DNA of 37,115 bases, from the NCBI GenBank assembly GCA_026708265.1, contig JAPOVI010000368.1, forward strand, positions 1 to 37,115, given 5' to 3'. This document shows, in pieces, positions 1 to 8,239 of this stretch. The stretch is from Acidobacteriota bacterium (lineage in GTDB: Bacteria; Acidobacteriota; Vicinamibacteria; Vicinamibacterales; UBA8438). Position numbers and translations under genes: made by a program. The notes beneath the pieces are model-generated. The model saw only the letters and a program-made list of their open reading frames with translations, was not told the origin of the DNA and ran no database searches. The stretch's first letter is position 1; every line of letters begins with the position of its first letter.

Positions 1-37
1 CGGACCGAAACGCGACCGTGTCGAGATTCGTGCACTT

Positions 38-829
38 CTACGTGAGCCGTGACACACTGACCGGCGCGGCGCCGGGGCTCGGCAGGGCGCCGGCGACCAG
101 CCGCGCGAAGCGCAAGGGGTCGTTGGGCTTCTGGACGCGCAGTTCTCCCTTCTCATCCGACAGGCCATCGCCGCACCGCAGGATGCTGCGAGCGCGGTCG
201 TTGGCCTCGAGGATGCGCGCACGGCGATCCAGGTGGATCACACCCAACCGGCGATTGTCGAGCAAGCCGGTCAGCGTTGCCTGCCGCGCCGCGGCGCGGA
301 CCAGCACCTGGCGAACGCGGACGAACTGCCGGACCTGCGGCATCAACCTCTCCATCAACCTGATCTGCCAAGAGCCCCAGTCGTTCCGGACGACGGGATC
401 GCCGAGCGCCCAGAACACGTGGGCGCCATCCGACAAGACCAGGCGCACCGCCAGGCTGTTTCGCTGCCTGGCCCGGGGGAACAGCTCGTTGTAGGCGGGC
501 GAGGTCTTCAGCTCGTCGGCCGTGTACAGTTCCCTGACGTGCACCAGACGACTGTCGGGCAACCGCCGCACACGCGGCACGCATTCGTCGATGGGATAGT
601 AGTTCTCGAGGTACTCCCGTTCCAGTTCCTCGCGGCGCCGCCCCCGGTGGTAGACGCCGACGAAGTTCGCCTTCCTTTCGTCCAATCCGCCTTCGCCGAC
701 CATGAGCGATTGGCCGGCTACGCCACAGGCCTCGTCGATCAGAGCTGACGTGGCCGGCCAGTGCGAATCGTCGAGCATCGCGGCGTACAACGACGTCACA
801 ATGCGGTCGAACGCATCTTCGCCGCTCAT
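38..829 (-). CDS. LuxR-type regulator paralogue, ends before its HTH domain (truncated or frameshifted)
   Basis: The 263-residue product aligns along its whole length with the N-terminal two thirds of the regulator at 8240-9376, sharing ARWPATSALIDEACG-, EREYLE-YPIDE-, LVHV-YTA-ELKTS- and VRQ-LVRA-type blocks. It contains the sensor-like N-terminus and the PAS-like segment (VIHLDRRARILEANDRARS). A TAG stop at 38-40 ends it just after that segment, so the LuxR HTH of the paralogue (about 115 residues further) is absent. The two other frames stay open to the window edge, so a frameshift with the HTH beyond the edge is possible, as is true truncation. The ATG at 829 is chosen because it matches the paralogue's start and has AAGG 7 nt upstream; an upstream ATG at 892 lacks support. 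Without the HTH it could not bind DNA by itself. Family assignment is by similarity to its paralogue; the ligand is unknown. Confidence 0.7.
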   Translation of the reverse strand: MSGEDAFDRIVTSLYAAMLDDSHWPATSALIDEACGVAGQSLMVGEGGLDERKANFVGVYHRGRRREELEREYLENYYPIDECVPRVRRLPDSRLVHVRELYTADELKTSPAYNELFPRARQRNSLAVRLVLSDGAHVFWALGDPVVRNDWGSWQIRLMERLMPQVRQFVRVRQVLVRAAARQATLTGLLDNRRLGVIHLDRRARILEANDRARSILRCGDGLSDEKGELRVQKPNDPLRFARLVAGALPSPGAAPVSVSRLT

Positions 830-1522
830 GTCGGTGCCTTCGGATAGATTCTGACTCGCTCTACTTCTGCATCCCACACGGCCGCCTCGCACTGGTTTCC
901 TACCAAGTACCAGAGTGTATTGTCATCGCGGTTTGCAGCGGTGTGCAAGGTGGCCGATGCGTTTGTTACTGATAGCCCATGACAACTGGACCGATAGCAA
1001 CGATGTGCCACTCCGATAGCACGACGACGCCGAGGGCTAGCACAGTGCGCCGGCGCACGACTCGGCCCAAGCCCTCTGTCCGGTCAATGCGCTGCCGCCT
1101 GAATGCGGCTCCGGACGGATTCTCCGGTCGCGGAAGGCGCCCGTGGCGAGGAAGGCCACCTGGTCCACGGACCCCACCAACCGTGGTAGTGACGCAGCCT
1201 TCTGTTTCCAGTACGTTGTTGTGGCTCCGGTTCGCTGGCCGCTGCGGACCCGCCACGGCGGGCACGGCTGGCCGCCAGTAGAGGGCAGCCGGCCAGGAAC
1301 CGATGGCGCAGAAGCTACCGATCCCCCCCTGACCAGACCGTCCCCGGCGTTCGAGGCTGGAGCGCTTCACGCCGGCCGCCTCTCGGGTTTGCGACCGAAG
1401 CCGAGGCGCACCGCACCCACCGCGTCCAAGCACCGGCCATCAGCAATGCCCTGGCTTGGGACACCACACGGAGCGGCCGGGTTGGTAGACTTCGATGACC
1501 ATTCGCGGGTCCTTGGCAGGAG
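830..1522. other. 693-bp intergenic region with no recognisable gene
   Basis: This stretch separates the divergent regulators at 829 (minus) and 1523 (plus). Open frames exist on both strands, but none has a convincing ribosome site, a recognisable domain or a protein-like composition. Its left end holds a degenerate copy of the inverted repeat described at 899-916. The segment near 900-960 is visibly less GC-rich than its surroundings, as expected for a promoter. No terminator or RNA gene was seen. Confidence 0.5.
899..916 (-). promoter_or_regulatory. Degenerate copy of the CCTWCC-N6-GGTAGG operator
   Basis: On the minus strand one half-site is perfect (GGTAGG, preceded by TT) and the other has decayed to ACTCTG. 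On the plus strand it starts CCTACCAA and then reads GTACCAGA, close to the good site at 9542 (CCTACCAATACCGGA) with one extra base. It lies 70 bp upstream of the ATG at 829, a reasonable place for control of that truncated regulator gene. The imperfect half makes this weaker than the other copies. Confidence 0.35.
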
Positions 1523-4333
1523 ATGGATGTGGGGCGGTCGCGTGGATCCGGGAGTAGAGTGACCCGGGAGGCATCGTTGCAGGACGTACCGGCCGAGGCC
1601 GGGTCTCGCGCCAGCGGGCCCGGCAACCCGGACGTTCCCGCGCCACATGGGGAACCACCCTGGCTGCTCAAGGCCAAGGTGCTGGCGCCGGAGCTGCCGG
1701 TGGGGTACGTGGGCCGCCGGCCGCTGCTCGAACGCTTCGAGGGGTTGCTCGAGCGGCGGCTCACGGCTCTACAGGCGCCCGCCGGATTCGGCAAGACGAC
1801 GGTGTTGGCGGACGTGGCCCGGGACAGGAGGGACCGGGGGGCGGTCGTCGGCTGGGTGTCGCTGGACGACGACGACACGCCGGACGTGTTCGGGAGCTAT
1901 CTCGCGTACGCGTTCGAGCACGCGGGCCTGGATCTCGGCCTGCTCAACGCGCACGACGCGTGGTCGTCGTCGCCGGCGGTGCAGCAGATGGGCATGCTGG
2001 CCCGCGCCATCGAGCGACACGACGCGCCGTGCCTGCTCATTCTCGACGAGGTCGATCGCCTGCCGCGCCGCACCGTGCGGTTCGTCGACCTGCTGGTGAG
2101 GCGGGCTCCGCAGAACCTGCACGTCGCTCTCGCCTTTCGGGCCGATCCGGGGCTCGATCTCGCGAGGCACGTCCTCGGTGGCAGGGCGCTGGTCGTGGGC
2201 GTCGATGAGTTCCGCTTTTCCCGAGAGGACATCGCCCGTTTCTTCGGAGACACCTTGTCGACCGAGGAGGTCGGTGCGATAGAGGAGCGCACGGCCGGTT
2301 GGCCGGTGGCGCTGATGGTGTATCGCAACACGGGGCCCGCGGACACGGGAACCCCCGCCACAAGGGTGGGTCACCTCACCGCGAACTACATGGGTGTGTG
2401 CGTGCTCCGCGACCTTTCGAGGAGGGACCGGGCCCACCTGCTCGACCTGTCGGTGTTCGACTGGATCGACGTGGGCGTGGTGGACGAGGTGCTGGGGTCG
2501 AGCGACGCGCGCCGACGGACCGTCGCGTTGCCATCGCTGAACGGCCTGTTGCCGCCCGTCAACGAGGACGGCAGCGTGCGTCGCCTGCATCCGCTGCTCA
2601 GGGACTACTGCCTCGGCGTGCTCGCGGTCGAGGACCCGGCCCGCAAGCGCGCGCTCCACCGGCGGATCGCGGGAGTGCTGGCCCGCCGCGGCCAGCTGAC
2701 GCCGTCGTGGCGCCACGCCACCGCAGCCGGCGACAGTCGGCTGGTCGGCCAACTCATCGAGCGCTCCGGCGCGTTCCAGCTGTGGCAGCGCGAGGGGGTG
2801 ACGCGGCTAATCTCGGCGGGGCGCTTCCTGACTCCGGAGATTGCCGCACTGGGTCCGCGACTCGAGCTCCTGCGCTGCATCATCCTGTGCCTGTCGTCGA
2901 AGCGCGACGAGGCGCGGGCGCGGTTCGACGCGGTATCCGCCAACACCGAGGGCTTCGCGCGCGACCGAGAAGGCGGGAATGCGGACGCGCTGGCCGTCGA
3001 TGGTGTCTTCACCCGGGCCGCGCTCGTGGGGGGCGCCGACGGATTGCTGCCTGCCGAGCTCGAGTCGCAACTCCCGGCCGCCGGTCCCGTCGCGACCATC
3101 GACGAACGCGGGCGCGCCCTCTCCTGCGCTCGGCACACCCTGCTCTGCATCGCATGCTACGAACGCGCCAGCTTCGAAGAGTGCCGCCGGCATGGCCTGG
3201 AGGCGCAGTCGCACCTCACCGACGACATGCGCTTCGGCGATGTCGTCGTCAACACCTGCCTGGGGATGGCGGCCATGGCGCAGGGGCAGGCGGAAGAGGC
3301 CGGCTTGCGCTACCGGCTGGCGCGGCAGATCGCCAGGAAGTCCTTCTCGTCCGATCCGTGCCTCACGGTGGGCACTGACGTCCTGCTGATCGAGCTCGAC
3401 CTCGAGCAGAACCGCGAGAAGGCGATTCAGCGGCGGACGCTGAAGAACCTGACGGACGTGCGGGGCATCTGGGTCGACGTCTATACCACTGCACTCGCGG
3501 TGAGCGCGGAGTTGACGTTCACGCAGTACGACAGCCGGGCGGTCATCCGGCTCCTGACGACCGCGGTCGACGAGGCGCAGGTGACGGGGATCGACAGCCT
3601 GTCGAAAGTGGTGTCGGCGCTGCTCTCCCACTACCTGGTCGAGGTAGGCCGTCCGGAGGAGGCCGGACAGGTGTGGCGCGAGCGGGGACTGCCCGTCGGA
3701 GCGGACGAGTTGCTCGACCTCGAGGGCCAGTCCTGGCGCACCATGGAGACGTTGTGCAGCGCGCGCATCCGGTTGCTGGCCGAACAAGACGACCGGGCGG
3801 CTGCGGAGGATCTGGCGAGCCGGTTCTGCGCCACCGCGTCGGCCCGGGGGCTCGTCCGCACCCTGCTCCGCGGGCTGGCGCTGTCCATGGTCGTCGCCCA
3901 TCGCGCGGGGCGGCCGGAGCGTGCGATCGCGCACGTCGCCGAGTTCCTGCGGGCCGCGCGGCGCGTGGGCTACACGAGGCCCCTGGTCCGCTACCGCGAC
4001 GTAAGCCGGGCCGTACTCCAGCGGATGCTCGGCGCCGACCCCGACGAGGGCCTGCGGCCGGCCATCGAGTCGATGCTCGCCGAGGTGGGCGATACGCCAG
4101 CCGCTGCCGCGCCATTCTTCTCGAAGCGGGAGCTGGAGGTGCTGGCGGAGGTCGGCAACGGACTTCGAAACGAGGAGATCGCAGATCATCTCGGCCTGTC
4201 GGGCGCGGGTGTTCGGTACCACCTTCGGAACATCTACCGCAAGACGGGAGCCAGCAAACGCGCTGACGCGGTGCGCTACGCGCGGTCGCTGCGCCTTCTG
4301 CCCTCGGCCCCGGGGTTATGTGAGGACACCTGA
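1523..4333 (+). CDS. MalT-like (LAL family) ATP-dependent LuxR transcriptional regulator
   Basis: This 936-residue protein has the order of large ATP-binding LuxR regulators such as MalT. A STAND-type NTPase lies at the N-terminus, with Walker A APAGFGKTT at residues 85-93 and Walker B LLILDEVD at 171-178. A long helical TPR-like sensor region covers roughly 400-850. A LuxR HTH closes it at about 867-925 (SKRELEVLAEVGNGL..EEIADHLGLS..VRYHLRNIYRKTGA). Family members bind an inducer through the TPR region, oligomerise with ATP and activate transcription. The start is uncertain: AGGAG abuts the ATG at 1523 directly, so GTG 1529 (6-nt spacing) or GTG 1559 (GGGAG 4 nt upstream) may be used. It converges on the TonB receptor gene 116 bp away. 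The inducer is unknown, and control of that receptor is only a guess from proximity. Confidence 0.9.
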   Translation: MDVGRSRGSGSRVTREASLQDVPAEAGSRASGPGNPDVPAPHGEPPWLLKAKVLAPELPVGYVGRRPLLERFEGLLERRLTALQAPAGFGKTTVLADVARDRRDRGAVVGWVSLDDDDTPDVFGSYLAYAFEHAGLDLGLLNAHDAWSSSPAVQQMGMLARAIERHDAPCLLILDEVDRLPRRTVRFVDLLVRRAPQNLHVALAFRADPGLDLARHVLGGRALVVGVDEFRFSREDIARFFGDTLSTEEVGAIEERTAGWPVALMVYRNTGPADTGTPATRVGHLTANYMGVCVLRDLSRRDRAHLLDLSVFDWIDVGVVDEVLGSSDARRRTVALPSLNGLLPPVNEDGSVRRLHPLLRDYCLGVLAVEDPARKRALHRRIAGVLARRGQLTPSWRHATAAGDSRLVGQLIERSGAFQLWQREGVTRLISAGRFLTPEIAALGPRLELLRCIILCLSSKRDEARARFDAVSANTEGFARDREGGNADALAVDGVFTRAALVGGADGLLPAELESQLPAAGPVATIDERGRALSCARHTLLCIACYERASFEECRRHGLEAQSHLTDDMRFGDVVVNTCLGMAAMAQGQAEEAGLRYRLARQIARKSFSSDPCLTVGTDVLLIELDLEQNREKAIQRRTLKNLTDVRGIWVDVYTTALAVSAELTFTQYDSRAVIRLLTTAVDEAQVTGIDSLSKVVSALLSHYLVEVGRPEEAGQVWRERGLPVGADELLDLEGQSWRTMETLCSARIRLLAEQDDRAAAEDLASRFCATASARGLVRTLLRGLALSMVVAHRAGRPERAIAHVAEFLRAARRVGYTRPLVRYRDVSRAVLQRMLGADPDEGLRPAIESMLAEVGDTPAAAAPFFSKRELEVLAEVGNGLRNEEIADHLGLSGAGVRYHLRNIYRKTGASKRADAVRYARSLRLLPSAPGLCEDT

Positions 4334-4449
4334 CCACGGCGAACCGCAAGAGTCCTTCGCGTCCGGAGGTGCGATTCTCGTGGCCCCGGCCCAGTGCGGT
4401 CGTGACGCCGCGAGCGACCTCGCATGTCCGACGTCGCGTCCAAACGCGC

Positions 4450-7400
4450 TCAGAAACTGACCTGGGTCAGGAACTTCCAGAATCGACCCAGGATCACCTC
4501 GCTGACGTTGCCGAGTGAGGCGCCGTAGTTGTCCCGCCGCCGCAGGATGGTGTCGGGGTTGAGGACGTTGTAGATGTCCGCCCCGACTCGCACCCGGGCG
4601 CCGCCCACGTCGATCAGCCTGCCGAAGCTCAGGTCGAGCACGTTGATTCGCTCGTTGTAGATGGACCCCGGCGGATTCAGCCGCACCCGAACGGATTGGG
4701 TCCGGCCGCCGACCTCGTCGAAGGCGGTCCGCGGTACGCTCCACAGGATGCTGCGTTCCTCTCCCGGCAGGCTCCGGACCACGAAGGAGGCCACAAGGTG
4801 CAACGGCAACTGGTAGTTGCCGGCCAGTTTGAACGCGGCAAGGTACGGCGGTGAGCCGCGGAGGCCGCTCCCGGGCAGAGGGTCCGGCATCCGCGCCAGC
4901 GCCCGGGCCTCGCCGTCGCCGCCCGTGGTGTCGCAGAATCGAAACGTGTTCGGGTCGAAGGGCGAGTCGCAACGGTTGAAGGTCTCGCGCCCGAAGTCGA
5001 TACCGCCCAACAGGTTGCCGCCGCCGGGTACGCGTGCATCGAAGCTGAACTCGAAGCCGGTGTAGATGTCACGGTTCGACGTGGTGTTCGTATCGAGGTT
5101 GTCCACGTCGCCTCGCTTGTCCGCGTGAAGGTTGTAGACCGCTACCATCTCGCCCTCGTAGCCGGACAGCGGATTGGCCACCTGGACCGCGTCGTAGTCG
5201 CTGAGCGTCCGCAGCACGTTGTTCGTGGTGAACAGCAACCGCGACACCGAATGGCTCCATCCCGCCGTAACGCCCAGCCAGGACGTTACCCGGTGGTCGA
5301 TGCTGACGTGCGTACGCAGGTGGTACGGCCGCTGGATGTCAGGGTCGGGATGGTTGGTGCGGCGGGCGCCGAAGTCGGTCTGTCCGGGTCCCACCTCCCA
5401 GTCCTGAACGATGTCGTCGCCGTTGGTGGCGTACGGATCGGCGCCCGAGCAGGAGTTGCCGCCCGGGCCGTCCCGGTAGCAGTCCTGCCAGTCGCGATAC
5501 TCCCAGTCGACGCTCAGCGGGTTGTAGTTGCTGGTGAAGCCCACCGTCATGGCGTCCATGTACCGGCCGACGCTGAACTTGAGGGCCGTTCCGGCATCTC
5601 CGGAGAGATCGTAGGCGACGCCCAGGCGCGGTGAAACGTCGAACCAGTCGGGCAGGTTCGTGATCTCGTCGAACCGCCGGGCCGGCACCCAGCGTCCCGC
5701 GGCCGACGAACTCGCGTCGACCTGGCCGTTGAACCACTCCACGCGAATGCCGGGGCTGAGCGTGAGCCGGTCGAGCGTCCACGAGTCCTGGGCGTAGAGT
5801 CCAAGGTCCCGGTTGAGCCGATGGCTGTACGTGACCGGGGTGTTGGAGATGAGGATCTCCTCCGGAGCGCCGGCCCGATAGTCCTGGCTGCGGATGTCGG
5901 CGTTGTTGCTCCAGGTCCAGATCTCCGGCCCGAAGCTGTTCTGCACGCCCACCCTGAAGTTGTGCGAACCGGTCACGTAGGAGAGCTTGGCCGACAGCAC
6001 GTATCGCTGCGTCGTCTTGCCGAAGTCCAGCTCCGAGTTGCCGCTTCGCTCGATCCCGACCGCTTCCGGATCGAACCGCGACACGACTTCGTACCACAAA
6101 TCGACGTCGCCGCTCTGGGCGGGGTCGAACTCCAGGCAGGGTGTAGCGACGCAGCTGCGGAAGCCGGCCGGCCGCCCCTTGCGCAACCCGGGTTGCGGCC
6201 CGTTGCGGTAGTCGACTCGGTTCGTCCCGAAGCCGATCTCCGACAGGAGGCGCGTGCTGATTGTCGACGTCCACTTCGCCTGCGCGGCGTAGCGCGGGGG
6301 GTGCCTCCCGATTCCCCGGTTCGTGCTCGCCGTCTCGACGTCCTCTCCGACGACGTGGTTGTGGCCGGTGACCTTGTTGTTGCGGTCGTACCACGCGGAG
6401 AACTTGTCGCGCGGGGTGCCCTGAATGGTGAGCCGCAGGTTGTTGCCGTGGACCTGGCGATCGTCGATGCCCGGCGACCCGTCTCGGTAGAAGCTGTCGA
6501 GCACGACCCGATCGCGGATCCGCCGGTGCCCGCTGTAGAAGAACCACAGGCGGTCCCGCACGACAGGGCCGCCGAACGACCCGTTCACCTCGTACGCGCG
6601 GTCGATGCGGTCGACGGACGCGACGCCCTGGTCCCTGAGCCTCGAGGTCAGGTTCGACGAGGCGAACTCCCGGTTCATCGCCTCGTAGTAGAACGTCCCG
6701 GAGAACGCGTTGCCGCCCTCGCGAGGAATCATCGTGACGCGTACCCCGCCGGCGGAGGTCTCCGCGTCCGGACCGCTCGTCTGAACGGCCATCTCGTGCG
6801 TGAAGGCGTCGTTCAGGTAGTACTGCGACGCACCGTCGCTGCTGAGGTTGTTGAGCAGCATCCCGTCGATGAGAACCGTCGTGTTCTTGTCATCGAGCCC
6901 CGCCGTCCGGAGCGCGTGCTGGTCCATCGCGTGAGAACCGCCGATGTCCAGCGTCGTCCGCACGCCCGGCATCAGCGCGACCCGCGTCTGCCAGCTCCGG
7001 CCCGTGGGCACGGCGTCGATGACCTCGCGGGGGATCACCTGCGTCCGCGGCGCCTGCTGCGCGTCGACGATCGGGGCTCTGCCCGACACCGTGATGGTCT
7101 CGGCGAGCGCTCCGACCCGCATCTCCACGGCGATCGTCATCGCGAAGCTGGCCGGGAGCTCGAGTCCGTCGCGGACGACGGTGGAGAACCCCGGGAGGGT
7201 GAACGCGACCTCGTAGGTGCCGGGGCGCAGGTCGACGATGCCGTATCGGCCCTGGCCGTCGGTGATGGCGACGCGGCTGCCCTCGATGAGCACGGGACTG
7301 CGGGCCTCGACGGTGACGCCGGGCAGCACGCCGCCCGTGTTGTCCGTGACCCTACCCGCTATCCGACCTTGGCCGTGCGCCGCCGCCGCCGACAGCAGCA

Positions 7401-7452
7401 CGACCGCGAATGCAACGGCCAGCGCCCGGTTGAGAAACCGGCTCCACTGCAT
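4450..7452 (-). CDS. TonB-dependent receptor with carboxypeptidase-regulatory-like N-terminal domain
   Basis: The protein has 1000 residues. A signal peptide occupies residues 1 to about 28 (hydrophobic core ALAVAFAVVLLSAAAA). A CarboxypepD_reg-like domain follows at about 30-110 (GRIAGRVTDNTGGVLPGVTV, later GRYGIVDLRPGTYEV), then a TonB-box-like ETITVSG near 120. The plug domain spans about 130-240 (TVLIDGMLLNN), and a long outer-membrane barrel ends in the aromatic QVSF expected at the end of such barrels. This is the SusC/OAR-like type abundant in Acidobacteriota. The substrate cannot be told from sequence. The ATG at 7452 is followed at once by the signal peptide, and GAAGGG lies about 7 nt upstream. 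No SusD partner is adjacent. It is convergent with the MalT-like regulator. Confidence 0.93.
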   Translation of the reverse strand: MQWSRFLNRALAVAFAVVLLSAAAAHGQGRIAGRVTDNTGGVLPGVTVEARSPVLIEGSRVAITDGQGRYGIVDLRPGTYEVAFTLPGFSTVVRDGLELPASFAMTIAVEMRVGALAETITVSGRAPIVDAQQAPRTQVIPREVIDAVPTGRSWQTRVALMPGVRTTLDIGGSHAMDQHALRTAGLDDKNTTVLIDGMLLNNLSSDGASQYYLNDAFTHEMAVQTSGPDAETSAGGVRVTMIPREGGNAFSGTFYYEAMNREFASSNLTSRLRDQGVASVDRIDRAYEVNGSFGGPVVRDRLWFFYSGHRRIRDRVVLDSFYRDGSPGIDDRQVHGNNLRLTIQGTPRDKFSAWYDRNNKVTGHNHVVGEDVETASTNRGIGRHPPRYAAQAKWTSTISTRLLSEIGFGTNRVDYRNGPQPGLRKGRPAGFRSCVATPCLEFDPAQSGDVDLWYEVVSRFDPEAVGIERSGNSELDFGKTTQRYVLSAKLSYVTGSHNFRVGVQNSFGPEIWTWSNNADIRSQDYRAGAPEEILISNTPVTYSHRLNRDLGLYAQDSWTLDRLTLSPGIRVEWFNGQVDASSSAAGRWVPARRFDEITNLPDWFDVSPRLGVAYDLSGDAGTALKFSVGRYMDAMTVGFTSNYNPLSVDWEYRDWQDCYRDGPGGNSCSGADPYATNGDDIVQDWEVGPGQTDFGARRTNHPDPDIQRPYHLRTHVSIDHRVTSWLGVTAGWSHSVSRLLFTTNNVLRTLSDYDAVQVANPLSGYEGEMVAVYNLHADKRGDVDNLDTNTTSNRDIYTGFEFSFDARVPGGGNLLGGIDFGRETFNRCDSPFDPNTFRFCDTTGGDGEARALARMPDPLPGSGLRGSPPYLAAFKLAGNYQLPLHLVASFVVRSLPGEERSILWSVPRTAFDEVGGRTQSVRVRLNPPGSIYNERINVLDLSFGRLIDVGGARVRVGADIYNVLNPDTILRRRDNYGASLGNVSEVILGRFWKFLTQVSF

Positions 7453-7608
7453 GCGGGACCCTTCAGCAGTCGCCGGTGGAGCGCCGGGGCAGAACGCCGC
7501 GACCTGCCCGGACTGGCGGCCGCCCCGAGCGCCGGCGGAGCGATCGATGAACGCATTTCGATGTCCGGTTTCGAGCGTGCGACCGTCTATAGGCCCAGGA
7601 GGTGCTAC

Positions 7609-7692
7609 GTGGGTTCACCTGCATCGCGAGGCGTCTGTGCCGGTCTGCTCGCCGGAGTCTTCCTGGTCTCGGCAGGCTGTCGGCGTTGGTGA
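7609..7692 (+). pseudogene. 27-codon lipoprotein-leader-like fragment
   Basis: A strong ribosome site (AGGAGG, ending 6 nt before the GTG) precedes a GTG codon and a 27-codon frame: short basic N-terminus, hydrophobic core AGLLAGVFLV, a lipobox-like SAGC, then RRW and a TGA. This is a lipoprotein leader with no mature protein behind it. It sits in the decayed stretch between the TonB receptor and the LuxR regulator, so a truncated gene is the likeliest reading. A genuine micro-lipoprotein is possible. The -3 position of the lipobox (Ser) is not ideal. Confidence 0.35.
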
Positions 7693-7720
7693 CGTCGGTC
7701 GGGCCGGCGCGGCGCAGGGG

Positions 7721-7996
7721 CAAGCCGAGGCGGCGCAGCGCGGCCGTCCTGTCCGCCGCGTCGTTCCCCGGGTTCGGAAGCCGCCCGATGTGCGCGTACG
7801 TGCCGTTTCCCACCACGAGCGCGACGCGGCCCGCCGCGATCGCTTCCTACGGCGCGGCCACCAGCAGCAGCGCGGCCACCACCGCGCCCACGAGCACCCG
7901 CCCAAGCCCGCCACGCTGCCTCCGACCGTGGCCCGAAGCGGACTCGGCCGTTCCGGGTCCGGGCCGATCCGCACCCTTGCTTCGCATCACAGCCAT
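7721..7996 (-). pseudogene. Caspase-family (peptidase C14) gene remnant with in-frame amber stop
   Basis: From the ATG at 7996 (GGGAGG just upstream; GTG 7990 or ATG 7984 would be better spaced) the frame encodes a basic leader and one hydrophobic segment (VLVGAVVAALLLVAAP). It then stops at TAG 7849-7847. The same frame continues with GRVALVVGNGTYAHIG, PNPGNDAAD and AALRRLGL, the start of the caspase p20 fold in bacterial metacaspase-like proteins. The homology ends near 7721. The catalytic His (usually YAGHG) and Cys are absent from all frames before the receptor gene. The gene therefore carries both a nonsense codon and a 3' truncation. A single sequencing error would not explain the missing catalytic half. 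Confidence 0.7.
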
Positions 7997-8132
7997 CCCT
8001 CCCTGGTCCGCAGCCTCGCCCCGCGGCTCCGCCTTCTCGCCCCGCGGTCGCCAACACCAGCGCTGGAACCGATAACGCTCCTCTGTGGCCCGCACCGCCC
8101 GCACAGTAGTACCGGAAGCGCGCTTCGAAGTC

Positions 8133-8150
8133 CCTACCGGAAGTGGTAGG
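8133..8150. promoter_or_regulatory. Inverted-repeat operator, CCTACC-N6-GGTAGG
   Basis: CCTACCGGAAGTGGTAGG is a perfect 6-bp inverted repeat with a 6-bp spacer, the most symmetric of the copies in this window. It lies 137 bp upstream of the caspase remnant start at 7996 and about 90 bp past the 3' end of the regulator gene at 8240. A partial second site (AGTACCGGAAGC) lies at about 8109-8120. Spacing and symmetry fit a dimeric LuxR-type protein. Which protein binds it is an inference. Confidence 0.6.
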
Positions 8151-8239
8151 TCCAGCAAGAGGTTGTAGATAGCCGATCGATGTAGACGGCGCCGGAGACC
8201 GAACGGCACCGCTGCGTAAACGCCCTCGTAAGGTAAGGA

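Noticed and set aside
826..1011. 61-codon minus-strand frame upstream of the truncated LuxR gene
   Set aside because: No domain, weak start, and it overlaps the promoter and degenerate operator.
1470..1490. GTTGGTAGAC as another operator copy before the MalT-like gene
   Set aside because: Only part of one half-site matches and there is no partner half at 6-bp spacing.
5821..7692. 623-codon plus-strand frame over the TonB receptor
   Set aside because: The part over the receptor is antisense shadow. Only its last 27 codons (with a separate ribosome site) were kept as a lipoprotein-leader fragment.
7847..7849. TAG in the caspase remnant as a recoded (pyrrolysine or readthrough) codon
   Set aside because: The catalytic half of the domain is absent downstream, so recoding would not yield an enzyme; pseudogene decay is simpler.
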